64,000 nucleotides of DNA from contig NC_052672.1 of NCBI RefSeq assembly GCF_016802725.1, positions 9,434,710 to 9,498,709 on the forward strand. Direction: 5' to 3'. This DNA comes from Solenopsis invicta. Its lineage: Eukaryota; Arthropoda; Insecta; Hymenoptera; Formicidae. The notes under the pieces are model-generated. The model made no database searches, was not told where the DNA came from, and worked only from the letters and a program-made list of their open reading frames with translations. Shown here piece after piece: positions 14,433-25,100 of the stretch; the first letter of the stretch is position 1, and every line of letters begins with the position of its first letter. Position numbers and translations under genes: made by a program.

Positions 14433-15660
14433 CCCAGTTCCTCCAAAGGGTGGTGAACACACTGTTCCCCACCCGGGGGAGGGATATCCCGGAAAAGTCC
14501 GGCCCTCCCCCAGGATGGTCGGAGGAACTGGAGGTGTCCAGGCACGAAATGGTCGCGGCCTTCGCCCGAATAACTGGCGAAAAAGCAAAGGCGCACGGGC
14601 CGGATGGCATCTATGCCAAAATCTGGGCCCGGGCATCGCCTATCATAGGGGAGGCACTTCGTGCCACGTACACGAAGTGCCTCCGGGAAGGTACCTTCCC
14701 CAGGAGGTGGAAGAGGGCCCGGCTTGTCCTCCTTAAAAAGGAGGGCAAGCCCGCGGAGAGTCCCTCCGCGTACAGGCCCCTCTGTATGTTGGATGATGCG
14801 GGTAAGATCTTCGAGCAAATAATCGCTAACCGCATCATCCGGCATATGGCCCGGAATGGTCCTGAACTGTCCCCCAAACAATACGGGTTCCGAGAGGCGC
14901 GATCGACAATTGACGCGATACGTCAGGTTCGGTCCCTCTCGGAATCCCTAACGGGGGACGGGATGGTGGCGTTGGCGATATCCCTGGATATCGCCAATGC
15001 CTTTAATAGTCTCCCCTGGGGCGAGGTGGTGGCGGCGCTGAGCGAGTACTTTCGCCTGCCGCCCTACCTCGTCGCCATCGTTCAGGGCTATTTCCGGGAT
15101 AGGGAGCTGGAGTTCCGCGACAAAGACGGACTCCAACAGCGGAGGGACGTGTCATGTGGCGTTCCACAGGGGTCCGTGTTGGGCCCCCTGCTATGGAACG
15201 CCGCATACGACAAAGTGCTTCGCACGGCCCTCCAACCCCGCTGCTACGTCGTCGGCTACGCTGACGACACGTTCATAGTGGTGGGGGAAACCTCCTGGGG
15301 AAGAGCAGTCGCCAAGGGCGACTGGGCAGTGGCCTGTGTCGTCGGTGCCATAAAAGGCCTGGGCCTGAGGGTGGCCCCGGAGAAGACAGAAGCCGTATTC
15401 TTTCACGATGGCTCCTCCGGGGTACCGCCCCAGGCCTTCGTCCTGGTGGACAACACTCGTGTTCAGGTGGGTGCAACCCTGAAGTACCTTGGGTTACACC
15501 TGGACGGTCGCTGGGCCTTCGCTGATCACTTTGACCAGCTGGCCCAGCGGTTGGGCAGGAGATTGAACGCCCTCAATGGGTTGATGCCCAACCTCCGGGG
15601 TCCGAGGGTGGATGCTAGACGCGCGTACGCCCTCGCGATCATGTCCGGGGCCCTGTACGG
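14433..15660 (+). pseudogene. R1-clade ORF2, reverse transcriptase domain (5' truncated)
   Basis: About 410 residues of non-LTR reverse transcriptase in an open frame that begins by chance inside the satellite upstream (ATG at 14363). Visible family motifs: HGPDGIYAKIW near the N-terminus, SAYRPLCMLDDAGKIFE, SPKQYGFREARSTIDAI, motif A LDIANAFNSLPW, CGVPQGSVLGPLLWN, catalytic YADD at 15257-15268, and LKYLGLHLDG. The endonuclease half of ORF2 is absent. The frame continues without a stop straight into Gypsy sequence after LYG at 15660, giving a hybrid reading frame up to 16030. No internal stop or frameshift is seen in the R1 part, so the copy is young. Confidence 0.9.
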
Positions 15661-17600
15661 AGGCATTCAAATAAACCCGGCCAAGTGCACTTTTGGAGCC
15701 ACAGAGGTCAAGTTTTTGGGATACATGTTGTCCGCAGAGGGCACTCAACCATTGCCAGAGAAAGTCCAAGCAATCAAGGACTACAAAAGACCTGAGAACA
15801 TCAAACAAATGAGGCAATTCTTAGGCACCTTAAACTTCTACAGAAGGTTTATCCCAGGAGCAGCAAACGAGCAGGCAAAACTGCACGACGTACTGCAAGG
15901 ACCAAAACAAAAAGGGAAAACTCCGATAGAATGGACTCCTCAGCTGGAACAAGCGTTTCAACTTTGCAAAGATAGTCTAGCAAAGGCAACGCTATTGGCC
16001 CATCCGAAGCAGAAGCAACAATCACATTAACCACCGATGCCTCAGACACAGCATTAGGAGCGGTGGTGCACCAGGAAGTCGACGGCAACTGACAACCGTT
16101 AGCATTCATGAGCAAGAAACTCAACCAAGCTCAAGTGAAATACAGTCCGTACGACAGGAAACTTTTGGCAATCTACGCAGCGGTGAAGTACTTTCGACAC
16201 TTGTTGGAAGGCCGGAAGTTCACCATCTTCACGGCTCACAAACCGCTGGTATACGCATTCCAGCAAGATCCATTGCGCAGTTCACACTTGGATTTCATCG
16301 GTCAATTTTCAACAGACATCCGACACGTGGCCGGCAAGGACAACGTAGTCGCTGACGCATTGTCTCGAGTAGAGGCTATACAGAAAGCGCGTGACTTCGA
16401 AGAAATGGCAAAATCACAGAAAGAAGATCCCGAACTCCAACAGTTGCTAGACGGCAGCATGCAGTCGTCACTCAAACTAACAAAAATTCCGATACCCGGG
16501 ACTGAAATCAAACTGTATTGCGACACATCAACACAAACAGCGCGTCCCTACGTAACGGAACCATTTAGAAAGCAAGTATTCCAAGCACTGCATGGACTAT
16601 CGCACCCCGGCATTAGAGCAACGGAGAGATTGGTCAGACAAAAATACATATGGCCTAACATCCAACGGGACTGCCGAGCGTGGGCACGTACATGTCTGCA
16701 ATGCCAAAAAGCCAAGGTACACAGACACACAGTCACGCCAACGGGGAATTTTCTAGGGCCGACGAAAAGATTCCAGCACATACACATGGACCTGATCGGA
16801 CCCATGCCAACATCGCTTGGGTACAAGTATTGCTTGAAAATCATAGACCGCTTCACGAGATGGCCGGAAGCAATTCCTGTTCCCGACATTACGGCCGAAA
16901 CAGTAGCCAGACAGCTTTTCACAAATTGGATAGCAAGATTCGGAACACCAACAAGGATCACTACAGATCAAGAACGACAATTCCAGTCCGAACTATTCAA
17001 GAAGCTAACAAAACTAACTGGATCTACTCATCTCCATAGCGTACCACCCAGCAGCCAATGGGATGATAGAGAGGCTCCACCGGCAATTAAAAGCAGCCAT
17101 AAAGGGTCACCAAACCGAAGCATGTGCAGAAACACTCCCAGTCGTTTTAATGGGCATCAGGGCCGCGTGGAAAGAGGACCTACAAGCAACACCGGCGGAA
17201 ATAGTCTACGGAGAACCAATTCGGTTAACAGGACAGTTTCTCAACGAAGCCGACAGCGAAACAGACACTTCAGAAGGATTCGTAAAGGACCTGAAGAAAA
17301 CAATGAAAAGCCTGCAACCAAGAGTAAGAAGGCACGGACAAAAAGCCACGTTTGTATTTAAAGACTTAGCCACGACACAACAAGTTTTCTTACGACATGA
17401 CGCGCCGACGAAAACGCTACAGCCGCCGTACGACGAACCATACAAGGTCCTAAACAGAGGAAAAAAAACGTTTAAAATCCTCATCAACGGGCGAGCCATC
17501 AATGTGAAAATCGATAGACTAAACCAGCTTACATTTTGGAACCAGAAGAAACGGAACAAAATCAGAGCACAACAGAACAGACACCCAAGGTACCCAACGA
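15661..17600 (+). pseudogene. Ty3/Gypsy pol fragment (RT end, RNase H, integrase), no LTRs, several breaks
   Basis: Starts in the late RT/connection region (INPAKCTFG, FLGYMLSAEG, FLGTLNFYRRFIPG) and runs through RNase H and integrase. The integrase shows an HHCC zinc region (histidines near 16591-16608, CLQC near 16693), catalytic acidic codons at 16789, 16966 and 17069, and a C-terminal GPY/F-like module (LQPPYDEPYKVL). It is broken: the RT frame shifts and stops at 16030, the RNase H frame has TGA at 16090-16092, and the frame changes again near 17030-17060. There the second and third catalytic codons are 103 nt apart, where DD35E spacing needs 108. Gag, protease, early RT and both LTRs are absent. 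Base composition is lower in GC than the flanking R1 halves. Confidence 0.9.
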
Positions 17601-18281
17601 GCCCCGGTGTGGTTCCGCGAGGCGCTGGCCAGCCGCCGCATCAAGAAGGTGTTGCACGATGTGCAGCGGCGGCTGGCGCGAAGGATAACGCGCGCGTTTC
17701 GCACCGCTCCCAACGCGGCAATCATGGCCCTGGCGGGGCTCCCCCCGGCGGAGTACACGGCCGATGCCCTGGCGTGGACCTACGCCAGGACAAAAGCCAT
17801 CCGCCTTGAGGGGGGGGTAGTCACCCCCAGGGCCGCCGCGTTGCTACGGGAGAGGGCCCGTCGGCGGGTGATGAGGTCATGGAAGAGGAACCTCATCGAC
17901 AATCCGCCGGCGGCCGGATCTCGGATCTTGGAGGCCGTCCTACCACACCTGGACGAGTGGGTGGGCCGCCCGTTTGGCGGCTTGTCCTACAGGATGACAC
18001 AGGTGCTCACCGGGCATGGTTGTTTCGGTGAGTACCTGTGCAGGATAAGGAGGGAGCCGACGACACAGTGCCACCACTGTGGCGCCGCCCGGGACTCCGC
18101 GCGGCACACGCTGGAAGAGTGTCCAGCGTGGGAAGAGCTGCGCGGAATCTTGAGGGCCGAAGTGGGAGATGACCTCTCCCTGCCGGCCATCATCAGTCAG
18201 ATGGTCGGCAGGGAGAGCGCCTGGAAGGCGGTCTCCTCCTTCTGCGAGAGAGTCATGCTGCAGAAGGAGGAGGCCGAATAG
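17601..18281 (+). pseudogene. R1-clade ORF2, C-terminal domain with CCHC zinc finger
   Basis: Continuation of the R1 ORF2 after the Gypsy piece, starting PVWFREALASRRIKKVL and ending at TAG 18279-18281. It carries the thumb/C-terminal region typical of R1, R2-like and jockey-type ORF2 proteins (RRITRAFRTAPNAA, LAGLPPAEYTADALA). The cysteine-histidine motif CHHCGAARDSARHTLEEC is CX2CX8HX4C and is thought to bind nucleic acid. Its frame differs from the upstream half only because the insert length is not a multiple of three. Confidence 0.9.
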
Positions 18282-19171
18282 GTGCGGGAGCGTCAGCCTG
18301 GGGATCGTATGCCCCCAGGCGACGCGAGGAACAGAAGGGGCGGCGGAGACAGGGGTCACGCTTCGTCTCGGCACCCGCCCCGTCCGCCCCGACCGAGAAG
18401 AAGCGGCCCCCGCCCCCGGAGTTCCACCGGGCGGCGGCGGGGCAGAAGAGCCGTGGCGGTCGCCCCCTCGCTCCCCACTATTGCGGAGGAGAGGGACGAC
18501 GGCGACCGCCACAGGAATGATGAAATGGAGCGACCCTCCTCCCCTGCGGCTGCCGGCCCAGCTTTCGGGACGCGCAGCCGTGGGAGGAGGGCAGCTCCCC
18601 ATGTAAGTGAGCCCGGCGAGGCAAACCTGACTTAACGGTCCGGGGGAGCGATCGCGCGTCACAATGCGCCATCGCTCCCCCTTTAGTCGCCTGCCGGGGT
18701 GCTGGTGGGGGAGGGGAAGGAATTCCTTCCTACCTCCTCCCCCCAACACGGAGAAGAGTATGCCGCCGCGCCGGGCTAGTCCGGCGCGTAGGGGCCCGGG
18801 ACATTCGGGCGGGGGGCCGGACTCCCGGGCTTTACCTCCGTAAACATCACAAGGGGAAGAGGCGAGGGAGGGCTGGTGTCCCTCTCCCCCGACCTTAGGC
18901 CGGCTTGGCCTCACGGCCCTACCGGAGGACCCGCACCAGGGTGCTCCCCGGCGTGCTGAGACGGCCTCGGCCGACCTGGTCCGGGGGGCTCCGGAAGCAT
19001 GCTGTACGCGTTCCCGGAGTCCCCCCCAGTCAAGGACCTGAGCTGGACACCCGGAGAGGTTTTAGTGGGTATGTCCTCGCCGACACGATGTCGGCGGGGA
19101 AGAGCCCCACATAACCGCCAGGCCTCCCCCGGGGCCTGGGGTATGCGGTAACGCATTTCCTCTCCGTTAAC
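18282..19171 (+). other. 3'UTR of the R1-clade element with terminal hairpins
   Basis: GC-rich non-coding tail between the ORF2 stop and the poly-A. Near its end are three strong hairpins: 19078-19096 (8-bp stem, CGA loop), 19118-19139 (7-bp stem) and 19143-19156 (5-bp stem closed by a GTAA, GNRA-type loop), 15 nt before the A-run. Such structures are candidates for recognition by the element's own reverse transcriptase. Long - strand open frames here (e.g. 17940-18914) are GC-rich shadows. Confidence 0.75.
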
Positions 19172-19189
19172 AAAAAAAAAAAAAAAAAA
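19172..19189 (+). other. Poly-A tail of the R1-clade element
   Basis: Eighteen A residues between the 3'UTR and the right target duplication mark the exact 3' end of the insertion. Confidence 0.93.
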
Positions 19190-22100
19190 GGCTACCAGAA
19201 CACAGAGATATTAGAGAAAGTCGAAAAAAAATTTTTTTCAAAAATTTTGGTCTGATATAAGTCTTTCGTTTTTCATTTTAGCGATTCGATCCATCATGAA
19301 AAAAGTTAATACTCTTCTGTGGGCTATCAGAACACAGAGATATTGGAGAAATTCGGAAAAAAATCAATTTTACTAAAAAATTCGAACTTTGACTGATATA
19401 ACACTTTCGTCTGGCACTTTAGCGATTCGATCTATTATGATAAAAGTTAGAACTCTTCTCGGGACTGTCAGAACACAGAGATGTTGGAGAAATTCGCAAA
19501 AAAGTTTTACTCAAAAATTTCGTACTTTGATTGATATAACTCTTTCGTTTTTCACTTTAACGATTTGATCCATAATGATAAAAGTTAGAACTCTTCTCGG
19601 GGCTATGAAAACACAGAGTAATTAAAGAAATTCGCAAAAAAAATTTTACTCAAAAATTTCGAAATTTGACTGATATAAGTCTTCCCTTTTTCACTTCAAC
19701 AATTCGATACATCGTGATAAAAGTTACAACTCTTCTATGGGCTATCAGAACACAGAGATATTGGAGAAATTCGGAAAAAAACCAATTTTACTCAAAAATT
19801 TCGAACTTTGACTGATATAATGCTTTCGTCTTGCACTTTAGCGATTCGATCTATTATGATAAAAGTTAGAACTCTTTTCGGGGCTATCAGAACACAGAGA
19901 TGTTTAAGAAATTCGCAAAAAAGTTTTACTCAAAAATTTCGTACTTTGATTGGTATAGCACTTTCGTTTTTCACTTTAACGATTTGATCCATAATGATAA
20001 AAGTTAGAACTCTTCTCGGGGCTATCAGAACACATAGATAATAAAGAAATTCGCAAAAAAAATTATACTCAACAATTTCGAAATTTGACTGATATAAGTC
20101 TTCCCTTTTTCCTTCAACAATTCGATATATCGTGATAAAAGTTACAACTCTTCTATGGGCTATCAGAACACAGAGATATTGGAGAAATTCGGAAAAAGAT
20201 CAATTTAACTAAAAAATTCGAACTTTGACTGATATAAATCCTTCGTCTTGCACTTTAGCGATTCGATATATTATGATAAAAGTTAGAACTCTTCTGGGGG
20301 CTATAAAAACACAGAGATATTTGAGAAATTCGCAAAAAAGTTTTACTCAAAAATTTCGTACTTTGATTGATATAACTCTTTCGTTTTTAACTTCAACGAT
20401 TTGATCCATAATGATAAAAGTTAGAACTCTTCTCGGGGCTATCAGAACACAGAGATATTAAAGAAAGTCGCAAAAAAAATTTTACTCAAAAATTTCGAAA
20501 TTTAACTGATATAAGTCTTCCCTTTTTCACTTCAACAATTCGATATATCGTGATAAAATTTACAACTCTTCTATGGGCTATCAGAACACAGAGATATTGG
20601 AGAAATTCGGAAAGAAATCAATTTTACTAAAAAATTCGAACTTTGACTGATATAACTCTTTCGTCTGGCACTTTAGCGATTCGATCTATTATGATAAAAG
20701 TTAGAACTCTTCTCGGGACTGTCAGAGCACAGAGATGTTGGAGAAATTCGCAAAAAAGTTTTACTCAAAAATTTCGTACTTTGATTGATATAACTCTTTC
20801 GTTTTTCACTTTAACGATATGATCCATAATGACAAAAGTTAGAACTCTTCTCGGGGCTATCAGAACAGAGAGATATTAAAGAAATTGGCAAAAAAAATTT
20901 TACTCAACAATTTCGAAATTTGATTGATATAAGTCTTCCCTTTTTCCTTCAACAATTCGATACATCGTGATAAAAGTTACAACTCTTCTATGGGCTATCA
21001 GAACACAGATATATTGGAAAAATTCGGAAAAAAATCAATTTTACTAAAAAATTCGAACTTTGACTGATGTAACTCCTTCGTCTTGCATTTTAGCGATTCG
21101 ATCTGTTATGATAAAAGTTAGAACTCTTCTGGGGGCTATAAAAACACAGAGATATTTGAGAAATTCGCAAAAAAGTTTTACTCAAAAATTTCGTATTTTG
21201 ATTGATATAACTCTTTCGTTTTTCACTTTAACGATATGATCCATAATGATAAAAGTTAGAACTCTTCTCGGGGCTATCAGAATACAGAGTAATTAAAGAA
21301 ATTCGCAAAAAAAATTTTACTCAACAATTTCAAAATTTGACTGATATAAGTCTTCCCTTTTTCCTTCAACAATTCGATACATCGAGATAAAAGTTACAAC
21401 TCTTCTGTGGGCTATCAGAACACAGAGATATTGAAGAAATTCGGAAAAAAATCAATTTTACTAAAAAATTCGAATTTTGACTGATATAACTCTTTCGTCT
21501 GGCACTTTAGCGATTCGATCTATTATGATAAAATTTAGAACTCTTCTGGGGGCTATAAAAACACAGAGATATTTGAGAAATTCGCAAAAAAGTTTTACTC
21601 AAAAATTTCGTACTTTGATTGATATAACTCTTTCGTTTTTAACTTTAACGATTTGATCCATAATGATAAAAGTTAGAACTCTTTTCGGGGCTATCAGAAC
21701 ACAGAGATATTTGAGAAATAAGCAAAGAAGTTTTACTCAAAAATTTCGTACTTTGATTGATATAACTCTTTCGTTTTTCACTTTAACGATTTGATCCATA
21801 ATGGTAAAAGTTAGAACTCTTCTCGGGGCTATGAAAACACAGAGTAATTAAAGAAATTCGCAAAAAACGTTTTACTCAAAAATTTCGAAATTTGACTGAT
21901 ATAAGTCTTCCCTTTTTCACTTCAACAATTCGATATATTGTGATAAAAGTTACAACTCTTCTGTGGGCTATCAGAACACAGAGATATTGGAGATATTCGG
22001 AAAAAAATCAATTTTATTAAAAAATTCGAACTTTGACTGATATAACTCTTTCGTCTGGCACTTTAGCGATTCGATCTATTATGATAAAAGTTAGAACTCT

Positions 22101-25100
22101 TCTGGGGGCTATAAAAACACAGAGATATTTGAGAAATTCGCAAAAAAGTTTTACTCAATAATTTCGTACTTTGATTGATATAACTCTTTCGTTTTTCACT
22201 TTAACGATATGATCCATAATGATAAAAGTTAGAACTCTTCTCGGGGCTATCAGAACACAGAGATATTAAAGAAATTCGCAAAAAAAATTTTACTCAACAA
22301 TTACGAAATTTGACTGATATAAGTCTTCCCTTTTTTCCTTCAAAAATTCGATACATCGTGATAAAAGTTACAACTCTTCTGTGGGCTATCAGAACACAGA
22401 GATATTGGAAAAATTCGGAAAAAAACCAGTTTTACTCAAAAATTTCGAACTTTGACTGATATAACTCTTTCGTCTTGCACTTTAGCCATTCGATCTATTA
22501 TGATAAAATTTAGAACTCTTCTGGGGGCTATAAAAACGCAGAGATATTTGAGAATTTCGCAAAAAAGTTTTACTCAAAAATTTCGAACTTTGACTGATAT
22601 AACTCTTTCGTCTTGCACTTTAGCGATTCGATCTATTATGATAAAATTTACAACTCTTCTGGGGGCTATAAAAACACAGAGATACTTGAGAAATTCGCAA
22701 AAAAGTTTTACTCAAAAATTTCGTACTTTGATTGATATAACTCTTTCGTTTTTCACTTTAATGATTTGATCCATAATGATAAAAGTTAGAACTCTTCTCG
22801 GGGCTATCAGAACACAGTGATATTAAAGAAATTCCCAAAAAAAATTTTACTCAACAATTTCGAAATTTGACTGATATAAGTCTTCCCTTTTTCCTTCAAC
22901 AATTCGATACATCGAGATAAAAGTTACAACTCTTCTGTGGGCTATCAGACACAGAGATATTGGAGAAATTCGGAAAAAAACCAATTTTACTAAAAAATTC
23001 GAACTTTGACTGATATAACTCTTTCGTCTGGCACTTTAGCGATTCGATCTATTATGATAAAATTTAGAAATCTTCTGGGGGCTATAAAAACACAGAGATA
23101 TTTGAGAAATTCACAAAAAAGTTTTACTCAAAAATTTCGTACTTTGATTGATATAACTCTTTCGTTTTTCAGTTTAACGATTTGATCCATAATGATAAAA
23201 GTTAGAACTCTTCTCCGGGCTATGAAAACACAGAGTAATTAAAGAAATTCGCAAAAAACATTTTACTCAAAAATTTCGAAATTTGACTTATATAAGTCTT
23301 CCCTTTTTCACTTCAATAATTCGATATATTGTGATAAAAGTTACAACTCTTCTGTGGGCTATCAGAACACAGAGATATTGGAGAAATTCGGAAAAAAATG
23401 AATTTTATTAAAAAATTCGAACTTTGACTGATATAACTCTTTCGTCTGGCACTTTAGCGATTCGATCTATTATGATAAAAGTTAGAACTCTTTTCGGGGC
23501 TATCAGAACACATAGATAATAAAGAAATTCGCAAAATAAATTTTACTCAACCATTTCGAAATTTGACTGATATAAGTCTTCCCTTTTTCCTTCAACAATT
23601 CGATACATCGTGATAAAAGTTACAACTCTTCTATGGGCTATCAGAACACAGATATATTGGAAAAATTCGGAAAAAAATCAATTTTACTAAAAAATTCGAA
23701 CTTTGACTGATGTAACTCCTTCGTCTTGCATTTTAGCGATTCGATCTGTTATGATAAAAGTTAGAACTCTTCTGGGGGCTATAAAAACACAGAGATATTT
23801 GAGAAATTCGCAAAAAAGTTTTACTCAAAAATTTCGTACTTTGATTGATATAACTCTTTCGTTTTTCACTTTAACGATATGATCCATAATGATAAAAGTT
23901 AGAACTCTTCTCGGGGCTATCAGAACACAGAGATATTAAAGAAATTCGCAAAAAAAATTTTACTCAACAATTTCGAAATTTGACTGATATAAGTCTTCCC
24001 TTTTTTCCTTCAACAATTCGATACATCGTGATAAAAGTTACAACTCTTCTGTGGGCTATCAGAACACAGAGATATTGGAAAAATTCGGAAAAAAACCATT
24101 TTACTCAAAAATTTCGAACTTTGACTGATATAACTCTTTCGTCTTGCACTTTAGCCATTCGATCTATTATGATAAAATTTAGAACTCTTCTGGGGGCTAT
24201 AAAAACACAGAGATATTTGAGAAATTCGCAAAAAAGTTTTACTCAAAAATTTCGTACTTTGATTGATATAACTCTTTCGTTTTTAACTTTAACGATTTGA
24301 TCCATAATGATAAAAGTTAGAACTTTTCTCGGGGCTATCAGAACACAGAGATGTTTGAGATCTAAGCAAAAAAGTTTTACTCAAAAGTTTCGTACTTTGA
24401 TTGATATAACTCTTTCGTTTTTCACTTTAACGATTTGATCCATAATGATAAAATTTAGAACTCTTCTCGGGGCTATCAGAACACATAGATAATAAAGAAA
24501 TTCGCAAAAAAAATTTTACTCAACAATTTCGAAATTTGACTGATATAAGTCTTCCCTTTTTTCCTTCAAAAATTCGATACATCGTGATAAAAGTTACAAC
24601 TCTTCTGTGGGCTATCAGAACACAGAGATATTGGAAAAATTCGGAAAAAACCAATTTTACTCAAAAATTTCGAACTTTGACTGATATAACTCTTTCGTCT
24701 TGCACTTTAGCGATTCGATCTATTATGATAAAATTTAGAACTCTTCTGGGGTCTATAAAAACACAGAGATACTTGAGAAATTCGCAAAAAAGTTTTACTC
24801 AAAAATTTCGTACTTTGATTGATATAACTCTTTCGTTTTTCAATTTAACGATTTGATCCATAATGATAAAAGTTAGAACTCTTCTCGGGGCTATGAAAAC
24901 ACAGAGTAATTAAAGAAATTCGCAAAAAACATTTTACTCAAAGTTTCGAAATTTGACTGATATAAGTCTTCCCTTTTTCACTTCAACAATTCGATATATT
25001 GTGATAAAAGTTACAACTCTTCTGTGGGCTATCAGAACACAGAGATATTGGAGAAAATCGGAAAAAATCAATTTTATTAAAAAATTCGAACTTTGACTGA

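Larger units (their letters stand above)
14433..19189 (+). mobile_element. 5'-truncated R1-clade non-LTR retrotransposon with an internal Gypsy fragment
   Basis: GC-rich insertion in the satellite. It has the RT and C-terminal parts of an R1-type ORF2, an 890-bp 3'UTR, an 18-A tail (19172-19189) and a 14-bp target duplication. ORF1, the endonuclease and the 5'UTR are missing, the usual result of incomplete reverse transcription. Positions 15661-17600 are an unrelated Ty3/Gypsy pol piece. Without it the two R1 halves read in one open frame. Confidence 0.88.

Noticed and set aside
15661..17600. Complete nested Gypsy element
   Set aside because: No LTRs, primer-binding site, gag or protease, and no target duplication at either end.
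17940..18914. 324-codon frame on the - strand
   Set aside because: Antisense of R1 ORF2 and its 3'UTR; Pro/Arg/Gly-rich shadow of GC-rich sequence.
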